Shown: positions 47,086-59,104 of the stretch, one piece after another | Position numbering within the stretch: the first letter of the stretch is position 1 | Layout: each line of letters begins with the position of its first letter | Origin: Saxidomus purpurata | Taxonomy: Eukaryota; Mollusca; Bivalvia; Venerida; Veneridae | Reading direction: 5' to 3' | Assembly: GCA_022818135.1 (NCBI GenBank) | Contig: JAFMSR010000012.1 | Span: forward strand, 9,818,486 to 9,882,485 | Length of the DNA stretch: 64,000 nucleotides | Program-made: the position numbers and the translations under genes | The notes under the pieces: model-generated | Seen by the model: the letters and a program-made list of their open reading frames with translations, nothing else | Databases searched by the model: none | Told to the model about the DNA's origin: nothing

Positions 47086-47166
47086 TACAACACAATTTAA
47101 GTTATAGATATTTATATACAATTGAAAATGACGTTAGGAGAAAAATAAATAAGCTAAACTACATAC

Positions 47167-47488
47167 CTCCGACTTGAACAACGAAGGAATCAGCGCCTTT
47201 CAAATATGTATGATGACTCACACAAATGTTTCTACTGGCTTCAAATCGTTCAAGTTCTTTCCTGACGTCGTGTTCAGTGGTCCCCAAACATGCTTCAAGG
47301 CGAGCTTTCTCTCTCCCCGTAAGAGCCGGCTTCAGGGCGTTTTTAGAATTTTCTAAATCTTCAAGATGAATGTGTATATTTTCGGGACGCTTGTTCCAGT
47401 GCATCAAGACAAGAAAGTCAAATGTCCTCGTCGAAATAATTATGAAAACAAAGAGTCTGACTTTATACTGGGCCCGAACTAAACGACT
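47167..47488 (-). CDS. FkbM-family methyltransferase-like protein, upstream exon
   Basis: This exon of 322 bases follows a good polypyrimidine acceptor ('ttttacttactttcag') and ends GGAG/gtatgt. It encodes about 107 residues. The first 35 are basic then hydrophobic ('VRLFVFIIISTRTFDFLVLM'), probably a signal anchor placing the protein in the secretory pathway. A charged stretch follows ('NSKNALKPALTGREKARLEA'), then 'CLGTTEHDVRKELERF' and 'FVVQVGG', the first Rossmann strand and glycine loop for S-adenosylmethionine. The true start codon is not certain: an ATG at 47548 is in frame but lies upstream of the acceptor, so an unseen 5' exon is more likely. Confidence 0.8.
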
Positions 47489-47619
47489 CTGAAAGTAAGT
47501 AAAATTAAAATCATTAGTAGAGATATCATAACGCTGTCTGTAAATCACTACGTTATATTCAAAACATATAGTTCTAAAAAAAGGGATTCGTCAACAACTT
47601 GGAGCCTCTTTTTTCATTT

Positions 47620-47960
47620 GTTTTTGTTTGAGTTTAAAACGATTCTGGAATCAATCATTTGGCACAGCGTGTGGTTTTATTTGCCACGTTGTTTCCTTGC
47701 ATTCAGAGCATGATGTCCAGTAACGGTTGTAAGAAAAGTTATCTGCCCGGTACTTTACCTGCAGTTCTGACCAAGTAGCTTCGATACCACCATCTTTTTT
47801 CATTAGTTTGGGTTTAAAACTCATTCGGCATATCGTGTGGTTTTATTTGCTACGTTGTTTTCTTGCATTCAGAGCATGGCGTCCAGTAACGGTTGTAAAA
47901 AAAGTTATCTGCCCGGCACTTTACCTACAGTTCTAACCAAGTAGCTTCGATACCACCATA
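47620..47960 (+). repeat. 170-bp tandem duplication 5' of the methyltransferase exon
   Basis: The blocks 47630-47792 and 47798-47957 share 'gtgtggttttatttgc', 'cattcagagcatg', 'gtccagtaacggttgtaa', 'agttatctgcccgg' and 'accaagtagcttcgatacca' with under about 10 percent difference. The pair lies just upstream of the first visible exon on the gene's 5' side. Confidence 0.9.
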
Positions 47961-48576
47961 TATGCAATTTATGTGAAAGAGCTGATAAGGAAAGATAGAA
48001 ACAGGAGCTAATAACCAATACAAATACACATGTACAAGGAAGCGACCACCCCCTATTCCACTAAAGCGACCATCGTATCCTGACACTAATAAGCGATTTC
48101 AACTGTTTTTTATTGTCCGCTAATCGGACCACACTGATATTTGTATATCTTTAGGTGGAGAACATATATCTTTAATTCATTTTTTATGGGAATATATATA
48201 AATGACTTGAAAACGCTTGATAAATTATTTCGTGTAACCGTGTGCATTGATTCTATTATGGTATGTTTTTGAGCTTAGGTATTCCATACATGGTAGGTCC
48301 CGACATGTGGTGCTTGAGGTGAGTAAAGGCTATGTCCTATAGATTTCATAGGCGTATGTTTTTCGGTGCAGCCGTATAAGGATCGCTTTTGGCCGGAAGT
48401 TGGTAAGTTTTCAACCGCTAAGCCAAGTATGGCAGCGACAGTGACCTAGTAACATGTATCAGTAGCTTATTTGTATCATTTACTTGCATTTTCGTTTCTG
48501 GTAAGAATTACTACAATAATTGCTTGACAGACTTAGATATTTTTCTGATTAATGTATAGATTCTAAAATTTACATA

Positions 48577-49306
48577 CACTTGGAGCCACTTCTAACCCGA
48601 CACTTATATAATTTGGTATAACTGAATTATTTGTATGCAGATTTCGTTCAAATTTAGAATATAATTAATTCAACACATAATACATACTTTTGCGAAATTT
48701 AATTTTAACTGATTAACAAATACATAATTATAAACCTTAACAAATAAAAAACAACGCTGTAAAATCCGAATTCACAAAATGGCTTAACGTGAAATCCCAA
48801 CAATGAGAAAAGTCACCGATTCATAATAAAATCGGAGTAAAGAAACGAACTACAATGTAATTGTATTTTAGAGATAAATTTCCATCTTTGTTACGATTTA
48901 TAGTGAACAGGTTGATACTGCATGTTTGCAAATAAAATTATTGCTAAATAAATATGATATTGTCTGAGTGATTATCCGGCAAGCAACATGTCACTCTTGG
49001 TTATTCATTGGAAGTGACTGATTTTTTAAATCAAAATTCTGTTTTTACGGTTTGAATTGCGTTATAGAATAATAAAATGAAAATGAAAATCGATATTTTT
49101 CGCTCACCTACATTTCCTCGTGCAAAATGGTGAAATCGTACTTGTCACACGTGCAAAAGTAACCGATCGTCACGGTTGAAAGATTTTATCATTTTTATAT
49201 AGCTAATGTTGCCAAACAACATAATATTTAATTTGAAATAAATATCTTGAACCGTATTCGAGAAAATCGAATTTGAAAAGTGTTGGGTTAGAAGTGGCTC
49301 CAAGTG
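48577..49306. mobile_element. 730-bp TIR transposon, copy 1 (CACTTGGAGCC family)
   Basis: Ends are 'cacttggagccacttctaac' and 'gttagaagtggctccaagtg', extending to about 29 bp. Both flanks carry TA, as with Tc1/mariner-like elements. The body has no transposase frame. The second copy is at 62490-63818. Confidence 0.92.
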
Positions 49307-49509
49307 TATACGGGTGTAATTAACTAATCGGTTGCTCAACGCAGGTCATATACATGTTTATATACATTTTTCTTGATTGAATTATGTTTATTTGTAAAAT
49401 ATGTATGTGTAGCATTTATTAGCTTCATATTCCCTCGCTGTTATTAGCGCAAGCTGTATATAGTTTATTGCAGACGAGGAACTGTATAATTATTTTTTTA
49501 AAGTCTTAT

Positions 49510-50009
49510 NNNNNNNNNNNNNNNNNNNNNNNNNNNNNNNNNNNNNNNNNNNNNNNNNNNNNNNNNNNNNNNNNNNNNNNNNNNNNNNNNNNNNNNNNNN
49601 NNNNNNNNNNNNNNNNNNNNNNNNNNNNNNNNNNNNNNNNNNNNNNNNNNNNNNNNNNNNNNNNNNNNNNNNNNNNNNNNNNNNNNNNNNNNNNNNNNNN
49701 NNNNNNNNNNNNNNNNNNNNNNNNNNNNNNNNNNNNNNNNNNNNNNNNNNNNNNNNNNNNNNNNNNNNNNNNNNNNNNNNNNNNNNNNNNNNNNNNNNNN
49801 NNNNNNNNNNNNNNNNNNNNNNNNNNNNNNNNNNNNNNNNNNNNNNNNNNNNNNNNNNNNNNNNNNNNNNNNNNNNNNNNNNNNNNNNNNNNNNNNNNNN
49901 NNNNNNNNNNNNNNNNNNNNNNNNNNNNNNNNNNNNNNNNNNNNNNNNNNNNNNNNNNNNNNNNNNNNNNNNNNNNNNNNNNNNNNNNNNNNNNNNNNNN
50001 NNNNNNNNN
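49510..50009. other. Assembly gap, 500 N
   Basis: Exactly 500 undetermined bases. It lies upstream of the methyltransferase exons and could hide its first exon. Confidence 0.99.
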
Positions 50010-50059
50010 ATAAAACATATGTTTGGTATGTAGTAAATGTCAATGCCCTAGCCATTCTG

Positions 50060-50790
50060 TGATACATTTTTCTGTCAACAAGAGGGCCATATTACCTGCC
50101 TCTAATGACAAAGTAAGGTCAAGGTCGCCAATATATATACCTCAAACGTACAGATTTTGTCCAAATATATCATTTCGAACTCACGTGGGCCAATTCTATC
50201 CAATAGGGGTTGATTTTAATAAGATTGATAGAGGACCATTATACAATTCCACAAACCAAATATCCAAGCTCTACACCCTGCACTTTCAAATAAGAAGATT
50301 TTTAAGCTTTTCTTAATCATTACTTTTTAAAACAAGTGTCCCTCTGGTTGGTGCCAATCTTGACCCCAGGGTACAATTTTAACACTACACAATATCTAAG
50401 CTCAAGGCCTTGTGGTTTCTGAAAAGAAGATTTTTAAGGTCATTTTATCTGAATCAAGCAATCTCCAAGGCGTGGCCGATATTGACTCCCATGGGCAGTT
50501 TCTGAGGACCACTACACAATGCTTTATTAGTTCAAACCAAATATAATTATTCCAACAAGAAGTTTTTAGTTCATCTGAGCAATACGTGCTTATGGTGAGT
50601 TTCTAAGATCAGTGAAAACTGTCCTTTTTTGTCCACTATCACTTTAAACATCACCTCCTAAACCACTTGGCCAATTTCAATAAAATGATCATCGGACGCA
50701 GAAGTCTAGTTGCTATGGTAACCGACAGGAAAGATTCCACAATTTTTTTGTCACAAACCAGAAGGCGCAGGTGCGTAGTATTACCTTGTG
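50060..50790 (+). repeat. Degenerate bivalve-type repeat
   Basis: Starts 'caacaagagggccatatta' and includes 'aaggtcaaggtcgcc'. It then repeats blocks with 'aagaagatttttaag', 'ccaatcttgacccc' / 'cgatattgactccc' and 'gaccactacacaatg' at a period of about 130-150 bp. It ends with 'cacctcctaaaccacttggc' and 'gttgctatggtaacc'. No coding frame. Confidence 0.65.
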
Positions 50791-51235
50791 GTATGTTGCA
50801 AAAATTGTTAAAATCATGCTATTGGGTTAAACATTGATTTCACCAGTTGGATAGCTTCTTTTACATTGAGAAGGCAGAAAACAGTAGAGAAATCTGAAAA
50901 TTTTGCTTCTTTGAAACCATAAGGGTCGCACATATAAATAATATTTGCCTGTAAACACATATTATTTAATCCCCTATATTATATAATCCTAATAAGAATC
51001 CTAACCTTAGGGTGAGCTCTGTATAGTGTAAGGGAAGTAATCCCTGCTGAGAGTTGTGCGCTGATAATTTTAAATTAATAGTTACGTCCCTTGAAATGTT
51101 AAACGCCATTTGCTCAGAATTGCTTAAATTGCGACTGTAAGTGACTTGGTGTATAATTTGATCCAATACCTACTCAAACTAATTTAAAAAGAAATGAAAA
51201 CATTTATTAAAGGAAAATTCTGAAAAATGATTGTC
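50791..51235. other. No recognisable gene
   Basis: AT-rich; no exon or repeat that I can support. Confidence 0.4.
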
Positions 51236-51239
51236 TTGC

Positions 51240-51545
51240 TTTTAGATGTTAGTGTATACGAGGTATTTTTACCTGCATGTTATGACTATTAACGTATTAT
51301 GACGTACAGTACATTTGAAGTTGCCTGTGTATGTTACCCTAAGTGAATTTATGAGAACAGGAACATATCTGCCAACTTTTGACTTATCAAATAGATGTCT
51401 GACTATCAAATAAGTACTTTGACAAAAATCAAAATCAAAAATTATTAATTGAAGAAATACCTTTGATTTTTGAAGTCCATTTTAGGTTCAGCTTTCTACA
51501 AAAATTAAATAGCCTGAACAAAAAGCAATCACTGTCTCTATATAA
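51240..51545 (+). repeat. Dispersed repeat with an inverted partner at 55515-55770
   Basis: 'acatttgaagttgc', 'aacatatctg-caact', 'aatagatgtctgactatc', 'aaataagtactt', 'gaaatacctttgattttt' and 'agcctgaacaaaaag' recur in the same order on the minus strand at 55770-55515. Diverged by roughly a fifth by eye. No shared coding frame. Confidence 0.7.
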
Positions 51546-51863
51546 TCTAAACATCTGTGTAGATGGAAGTAGTCTTAATTTTTTTTATAATGCACAAAAA
51601 GTAAAAAAAACAGGAATAAACAAAACATATTAGAGCGGGTTCATCTAATTACGGATATCGTCTTAGTCCGAATACATATAGCAAATCGCATACAATGTTT
51701 TCAAAACCACACAACATAACCATTAAATGTACGTAGGCAGACAGTACGTATGTTCTTCTCCTGTTTTCGTAAGTTATAAGCCCACGAGATTTAAAAAAAT
51801 CTTGGAGAAATCGTATTGTTTGCAAGCAAGATTTTTTTGCATGTTTCTTATGTAATACTATAG

Positions 51864-51953
51864 GTTATTGAACTTGTATGGTGAAATATTACTTGGAACA
51901 AGTTGATTTGGACGAGTTTCAAGTAATATTTCGCCTTACAAGTTCAATAACCT
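51864..51953. mobile_element. Inverted-repeat element, about 90 bp
   Basis: 'aggttattgaacttgtatgg' + 'tgaaatattacttg' is mirrored by 'caagtaatatttcgcc' + 'ttacaagttcaataacct'. Spacer about 22 bp. It lies just upstream of the 52010 repeat. Confidence 0.85.
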
Positions 51954-52009
51954 TTTTATTATATACTTTCATATTGAATATGAACAAAATGACATTCTTT
52001 AAGCAAAAA

Positions 52010-52450
52010 ACAATAAATGAATCTTGAAATTTCTCAGACAACTAGCGTACTATTTCACCATGTACATTTTCTTTATTGCGTATTAATAGACTCGATTCAA
52101 TATTGTTGTTTATACGTGACGTCATTTATTAGGAGAAACGTTGACGCCAATTTTACGGTAAGAAATTTCAGTTGCCGTCCGCCATCTTGTTTTGAAAAAC
52201 GCAAGACTTCTACGGATGCAGGTTTGTACTTTGAAATGTGAATGCATCAACTTGATGTACGTTCCTAAAAATGTTTTTTCTTTCTTATGACTACATGCAA
52301 AACATCATTCCTTTTGTTTATCAATACTTGGCTGAACTACGTACCAGTAACTTTGCGTGCCCTAAAAAATTCGAACCTTTTTAAAAACGAAACTCTTTTA
52401 CGTCTACTTGAAAATGATTAAAGTTTCTTTTTTATTTTCAGACCGTAGCT
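52010..52450 (+). repeat. Dispersed repeat, copy 2 (partner at 11570-12060)
   Basis: Shared order is given under the partner. Both contain TGACGTCA (here near 52118) followed by a 'ccgccat' motif and 'ttttgaaa'. In both cases the sequence lies beside an inverted-repeat element (11255-11555; 51864-51953), which suggests one composite unit. Confidence 0.6.
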
Positions 52451-52459
52451 TATTTAATT

Positions 52460-53565
52460 GTAAAAAACTGTCGAACTTCGACATAGAAACCTCATTAAAA
52501 CGATGTTTGCAAACAAATAAAATAGTCCGTACAGCTTATCGCTAGGACCGCCCTCCCTTGCCAACGTTCAGTATCATTCCTTACCAACGTGCAGTACCGT
52601 AGAATACTGAACGAACTCTCTAAGGCAAAGTGAACGGGGCAATATGAAAGTATATAATAAGCTAGAATACAGGGTTGTGTCATATCTCTCGTCATGTCTT
52701 GTTTAGGTTATCTGAACCGGCATAAGTGTATTTTAATCGCAGGATGGAAATCACCGCTGTAATATACTGTAATATGTATTTAATGATATGTCATGCTTTG
52801 TTTACCTTTTTGACAGGGGTATTCGGAAGAGACGAAGAAAATTGTAGTGTCAGATCTTCCGGATATCGATATGTTTTACAAATCATTCTATCCCTTGGTT
52901 TACATTTTGATGTTATGAACACCTTAAATGATATTGTTTGTGCACGATAACATTTTTAGGTTCTAACACCATTGTCAATCTTATTTCAGTAAGAGTCGCC
53001 AGCTGCAATATCCCAAAGTAACCATCCCTAGAAAGCAGCCAAATCAAATAAATGGGCTATATCTCAATTTAAGTAACATGTTAGGCATGTAACACTCTCG
53101 CTGGCATTTCTTTTGCGCTAACAGGCCTGCATTTGAATTGAATGTGAACGAAAAAAATTCGAATTCGTATGTGTCAGTAAATACAATCACCATCATACAT
53201 TTACGTGATGATGCAGGAGTTCAATATCATTTAAAATTTAATATTTGGACAGTTAAATTGTTTAATTTTCGTGTATATTAGTCACATGAAGTTTGGACCC
53301 CCAATGATCAGCCCCTGCAAATCTATTATCACCGTGAATGTGAACTAATGTAAACATATACAAATTTTAAGTTAACCATGAAACAATTGAAGTCATTTTA
53401 ACTTTTTGAAATAATTTTAATGGAACGCTTGAAATTTTAAGGATGACACTAGCATTGTTTTACTGCAAAATTATGCCTTATTGATAGATACCAGTAGATA
53501 TTCCATGCTTATTTATTTTACGGAGAAAAGGGGAATCACGGCAATTCGCCATTCATGTTTCATAA
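52460..53565. other. No convincing gene
   Basis: A stretch after the acceptor-like 'cctttttgacag' at 52818 reads 'VVSDLPDIDMFYKSFYPLVY' before a stop. This is suggestive but not enough to call an exon. Confidence 0.35.
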
Positions 53566-53569
53566 CTTG

Positions 53570-54181
53570 TATACCGTATATCGGGGTTTTTTCGCGTGTG
53601 TCTAATTTTCGCTATATTTGCGAGCAGTGAAAATCACGAACTTTAGAATCCGCGAAAATTTAGTACAACATTTCGCGAAATTGTAAGTTCCATATGCGTG
53701 TTATTAGCACATTATCTAACATGAACTGTATAATTGTCATATTAAATAAGGTGTCAGTTGTTTACCTTACTTACCTGAATGCAGTATCAGGACAGGTGTT
53801 GAATACTAACCTCTAAAGATAATTGAGCATTAAAACAGTTGAAACCTGTAAAAACTATCTCCGCGAAAGTGCAAAAGTCATTATCGATGCGCCATAAATA
53901 CCATTCATTCAATGAACATACATGATGTATTACTATTTATTGTTTGTTTTAGCAAACAAATAAAACAACCGGAGCAGTTCGAGATACCGGTTTATAGCAC
54001 TGTCACAATGTAATTTCCTTTCATTTATAAAACGATGTCATGGTAAATTTCCCCCTTAGTCAAAAAACGCGAAAATCAAAATCAACTTTTTTAAAATCGC
54101 GAAAATTAGAATCGCTAAAATCAAAACAGGACCAAAATCGCGAAATTTGATGTACGCGGAAAAAAAACGATATACGGTATA
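53570..54181. mobile_element. 612-bp TIR element
   Basis: 'tataccgtatatcg' at the left is mirrored by 'cgatatacggtata' at the right; the similarity continues through 'gttttttcgcg' / 'cgcggaaaaaa'. The ends are rich in 'cgcgaaaa' motifs on both strands. No transposase frame. Confidence 0.9.
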
Positions 54182-54184
54182 TAA

Positions 54185-55510
54185 TGCTTGATAGTCGGTC
54201 AGGGGTGTTTTTTTTTAATTTTCTTAATTTGTTCCAAAACTTGATTAACATTGCGGAGTTGTTTTTTTTTCTGATAAAAAAGTATATCTGTTACTACAAG
54301 AATTACAATGTTATCAATGAGACAATCATATGAGACAATCATATTTGTATGTGTCATGGGTAAAGATTACTTCAGACTCCAGTCACAGACTTCTAGCAGC
54401 TGCAATTCCATTCTAATTACGTCCGTGATGGTGTATTTCAACTAAAAAATTGTTGTTTGTGCTAGATCCTATAGGCCTACTGAATAAAAAAAAATTATTA
54501 CGATATAGTATTTGCTCACACTGGTGTTTTATCAGATACAAACGACCTATTCTAACAGCTTGTCCTTAGAATTCAATTATTTAGGCTGCAATCTAGTTTT
54601 ATTTGGTCTTTTTTTCAAAACCAAGTAGGTATTCGGAAGGGCCTCTAGTATTTGGAATCACCCGACATAGGTTGATGCATGGTAATCGGCCTGTTCTTCT
54701 TATCCTTATGATAAACGTTGCCTTGTATATACTAAACTGACGAGGTTAAACTGTTTCAGGTAACCAGTATATTTATTTTCGTGACATTCGGATACCACCA
54801 ATAAAATTCAAATTTTCTCATAAAGTATTCGGAAATTGCCGACACCGCAGACGTACTTGAATAAATGGTTCACCTCCAGACTTACAAATATACAAGCCTT
54901 TAACTATTTAAATAGGTCATTTATTATTAAAATAAGCATACTTCTATCTAAATTTGCCAACATTTTGTTTCCAGACTAACACCATATTATATCAGTAGTA
55001 AGGTGTGTGTTTAAGGCACAAAGTGCAATGGATTTTTGCGACTGTAAAACACTAACAAAAATATGGTGACCTTGTGGAAACAAAACTTCGACGATTTTGC
55101 TATAATATATATATACATATATACTCTTTTATTTCCCCATTTCTGAGATACATATGAACATAATGTAAGAAACAAATATACACATTATACAATGAGAAAT
55201 TTAACAATTGAGAGCATTCAATAATAGGCTTGAAATATTGAGACATTTGTTGTCACTCAGATATAGTGTCCAATCAACATCTGATTCATATGATGGTGAC
55301 TGGACATACACTTGGTAACAGTTGAAGAACCAGTATCGTGCAGGTATGTATGGCGCAGATGATACACCATACTTTCGAAACTTTGTGTTATGTTATACCC
55401 TTGAGTTTTGTATATTTTGATGATGTTGAGTACCTCTTTTACAAAGGCTTTTTGTGACATTTTATGCATTATATAAAAAAATAAGACTCGTTGCATCTAC
55501 ATGGATGTTA
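54185..55510. other. No recognisable gene
   Basis: AT-rich; chance frames only. Confidence 0.4.
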
Positions 55511-55514
55511 ACAT

Positions 55515-55770
55515 TGTATAGTGATGGTGATTTCTTTTTGTTCAGGCTACATGTATGTAGTTTGGTGGAAAGCTAAGCAAAAAATGGATTTAAAAAATCA
55601 AAGGTATTTCTCTAAGTAATACTTTTTTATTTCTATTTTTGACGTCGAAGTACTTATTTGGATAGTCAGACATCTATTTTATCAAACAGAAGTTGCCAGA
55701 TATGTTTCTGTTCTTCAAAATTCACATGGGGTAACGTATACGTGCAACTTCAAATGTACGTGATAACATA
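55515..55770 (-). repeat. Inverted partner of the 51240 repeat
   Basis: The minus strand follows the 51240-51545 sequence from 'acgtacatttgaagttgc' to 'agcctgaacaaaaag', with small indels. Confidence 0.7.
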
Positions 55771-55774
55771 GTCC

Positions 55775-57015
55775 TTAAATATTTGGTGAAAATGTGTAGA
55801 TATATAGAAGAAAACTCACTTTCTGTTCGCCACTCAAAAAAGCTTACAAGCAGACTGAATTCATTCGAAATTAGGAAGTTTTGTTTATCTTTCTTTCTGT
55901 ATGCTTTAAGGCCTAATGAAATGTTTGTTTATCTATCTGTCAATACTGTCACACCTCTCTTTCGAGTATTATGGACAGGAGTGCGTGCCATAAAATTAGT
56001 GAGTGGAAACCATTAAAATACTACAAAAAAATTCCACATAGATACAACATGTAGTTTTAGAGCGAAAATAAACGCAATCAGTTTGTTAACTGTAGAAAAT
56101 TCAGGCCTATTAAAACAATTGGCCAATAGCAAGCCTGATTATTAGCATTGATTATTCCATGTTGGGTTGAGCATATTGTTGTATATTACAGCCTAATAGT
56201 TTCTCATTGAGTTGTTGCCCTTTGATTGTATTCATACAGTGTACATAGAGATGTGGACAGAATTCAATAAAAAATTACAGGAATGATTAGTCTCAAGCTT
56301 AAATGAGCAAATTGTCAGCATGTTACATCTGGTTGACATCATTGAATTATTGCCCTTGGAATTATTCATACATATAGCATACATTGAGATGGTTTTATTG
56401 AGTGCGCTATTGAAATATCACATGAGTGATATTTACCTAGCTTCTTTGAGCATACTGCAGGTGTTGTGCTGGGATAACGTTTTGGCTGGAATTTCTTGCT
56501 ACATATTCACCAAAAAGCCATTACAACCAGTTCCTTTAATGTGTCCAAGTAGGTTTAACTTAAGTGGCTAGCAAAAGGGTAAAATAACTGAGAAGGCAGC
56601 ATCCCCCCTCTTTTATGATAGCTCTAGTTTCATAATATGCATTGACAAAAATTTGAAGTATGCCATTCCATTACTACAAGCATCGGACTAACATGTTTTT
56701 CCTCTTAAGTCCTTGGTGAGCCTATGCTGTCTTAGATTATGTTTGTTGTACAATACTTGTACCGGTAAATGATAGAAGCATGATACAAGTTTTGAAACTG
56801 TTTAGGTAATGGTTTATTAAAGCTGCTGTGCTCACTTGAACATGACTGAAAATTGCGTTAATAAAAGTATAAGGTAAGTATCACGGCAGTTGATTAAATA
56901 TACTTTAATGTACAAGGTATTTATAGTCAAAATTTTCTCAAATATTGTTGTTTGATGAAAGAGACATGAGATTGGTGGTAAGTATCAGTATAAAGTTTAG
57001 TTGTACATATTGTAA
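55775..57015. other. No convincing gene
   Basis: Frames at 55783 (77 codons) and 56320 (83 codons) have no motif. They are not bounded by splice sites that extend them. Confidence 0.35.
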
Positions 57016-57019
57016 TTTG

Positions 57020-57330
57020 TGGTCATTTGCTTTAAAGGTCAAGGTCTGCTCTTCATCTCCAAAACCACTTGTTGGATTTTATCAAACTTTGTAGGAAGCA
57101 TCAGTATGACATATAGTCAGGTCACATGGGCATGAAATGTGAAATTATCTTGTCATTTCTTCATCTCCTAAATATCTTGTTGGATTTTCATCAAACTTGG
57201 TTTGAAGCAGAAGTATGAAATGTAGTTGTGCATATTATAATTTGGGTCATATGGTCAAAGGTCAAGGTCACTAGGGCCTAAAACGTGAAAATACTGTCTG
57301 CTCTTCATCTCCTAAACAATAAGTTATGCA
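57020..57330 (+). repeat. Degenerate bivalve-type repeat
   Basis: About two units with 'ggtcaaggtc', 'ctcttcatctcctaaa', 'cttgttggattttcatcaaa' and 'gaagcagaagtatga'. No coding frame. Confidence 0.65.
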
Positions 57331-57647
57331 TTATAATAATAGGTCACTTTGGTGTTTCTTATCTTAGTGAGTTGAATTTTTTGTAGGGGTAGTCTTACTC
57401 TGGTCAGTTTTTCCTTTGGGAGTGATGGGGGCATGGGGAGACATGTGTTTTGTTTGTTGTTCAAAAAACAGTTCTAGTTTGTATCAGATTATCACCAAAC
57501 CTGATCACAACGATAACTGGCATAGTATCATGGCAACCATATTGCCCCTAGCAGTTTATAGTTATTGATTTTGAATTGCCAAAATTTTGCCAAATTACCA
57601 CTGTCTTCTCTTGAATTCCTGTATTTGTATCTCAGGTATGATCACAG

Positions 57648-58015
57648 ATGCTTGTAAAGTATCAGTCTCTCAAAAGTGGGGGATCCAAGATCTTAAACAG
57701 ACTGGTATGCCACCATGCAACTGTCTCCAAGTTAGTCAGAAGGGTTTTCTGCAGCAAGAAAACGAAGTATGGTAAAGAAGTTGTTAGTTTCTTTTGGGGG
57801 GAATTTTGTACTGGTTCATTGACTCAGCTTGCCGAAGGTGAACTGACTGCCTTGATATAAGAAAAATTAATGTTTGAAACCCAGATCATTTATGGTAAAA
57901 CCATAGAGTTCAAGCAAAGAGATTTTGATATTCTGTCAAAGTTATTTTGGAGAGGCATTGTTTGCCTGCATGCAGTTATGCCCAAAGAAAGTTGTAAAAT
58001 GCCACCTAACACATA
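57648..58015 (+). pseudogene. Coding-like relic or exon pair, unrecognised
   Basis: One frame from 57648, right after an acceptor-like 'gatcacag', is open for 70 codons ('GGSKILNRLVCHHATVSKLV', 'KKTKYGKEVVSFFWGEF', 'LTQLAEGELTALI'). It meets a single TAA at 57858-57860 and continues in the same frame for 51 codons ('EKLMFETQIIYGKTIEFKQR', 'DFDILSKLFWRGIV') to the next stop. Composition and helix-like patterns look like a real globular protein. The internal stop suggests a pseudogene or a spliced terminus. I do not recognise the family. Confidence 0.4.
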
Positions 58016-58388
58016 AAAAATAAAAAAAACAAATTATTTCTGAGGAAAAAAAAACAAAAAATATGAAAAAGTCTGTTGGGATTGCGTTACATGTGTTACC
58101 CAGTAATGGGTCAATGTATATAGCAACAGGGAGCCTGAACTATATGTAAGAGGACTAGCACAATAAGGGGTTGCTTTGACGGTCACCCTGGTTTAATGAA
58201 AAGGTTTCAACATGTCTCAATATTAATGCAAGATTATTCAAAGGTCTCGCTCACAAAGTAAAATTATATTGATGTAGATTTATTTATCTGTTGTACTTTT
58301 AGGTAAATATTGACATAAGAATTTGTTTTATTTTAAACCAAATTATTAGGGTAGCAGTTGGGGGCTTCTGCCTTCAAGTCCGCCACAA

Positions 58389-58431
58389 ATGCACAAGATT
58401 GAAGCATGGAGGATCCGATTACATGTGACAG
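58389..58431 (+). CDS. Possible first exon of a small plus-strand gene
   Basis: The ATG at 58389 opens 14 codons ('MHKIEAWRIRLHVT') up to the donor ACAG/gtacac. Its phase fits the exon at 59105. An alternative ATG two codons out of phase exists at 58407. Weak on its own. Confidence 0.25.
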
Positions 58432-59104
58432 GTACACAATATTTGTTTATGTGATAATGATATATGATCTATTGATTTCACTGATTTATTGATCGTACTG
58501 ATTGATCTCAAATCCAATTGTTGTACAAAGATTGCACTTCCAGCCATAAACATGTTTAATCTGTTTGTGTTGCTATATAATCTCTAAAGCCCTTGTAAGG
58601 TGAACATTTCATTTTTCCTCCGCATTTTTGCATTTTTTCCTCCGCAAGTTTATAACAATCTGAAATTGAAGACATTTTTTTATTTTATTATATTTCATTG
58701 CATTTATGGTTTGCTTGTATAATTTACATGTGCACATCTGTAGTAATATAAGATCATAGTTAACCTATCCATATGCAATGTTGTAAAATGCATTAATTTG
58801 AGTAGTTATGGGGTATATTTGTATAGGGCGACTTTTATAGTGCAAGTTTTATAGCGTAAGATAAGCGCAGATACAATTTCCCAACCAATCAAAGATTAAT
58901 ATAAACATTGAGAAAGTAGAGAATATCGGATAAGGCTGTGTGAGACAGCCGGTTTACCTGACTATTTAGCTGTTATTTATGACAGAATTGTGTTGAATGA
59001 ATAAAGGGATATAACATAAATATTTTGACAACATATAAGGCTTCTTTTTAAGGCGGTGTTATATTATTGTATTAAGTATAATTGAATGCTGTATCTTGTT
59101 GCAG

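Noticed and set aside
49468..50067. Frames of 170-189 codons across 49510-50009
   Set aside because: Same artefact, an assembly gap.
52818..52925. Possible GPCR first transmembrane exon after 'tttttgacag'
   Set aside because: Only about 30 codons before a stop, with no donor and no further GPCR motifs such as DRY or NPxxY nearby.
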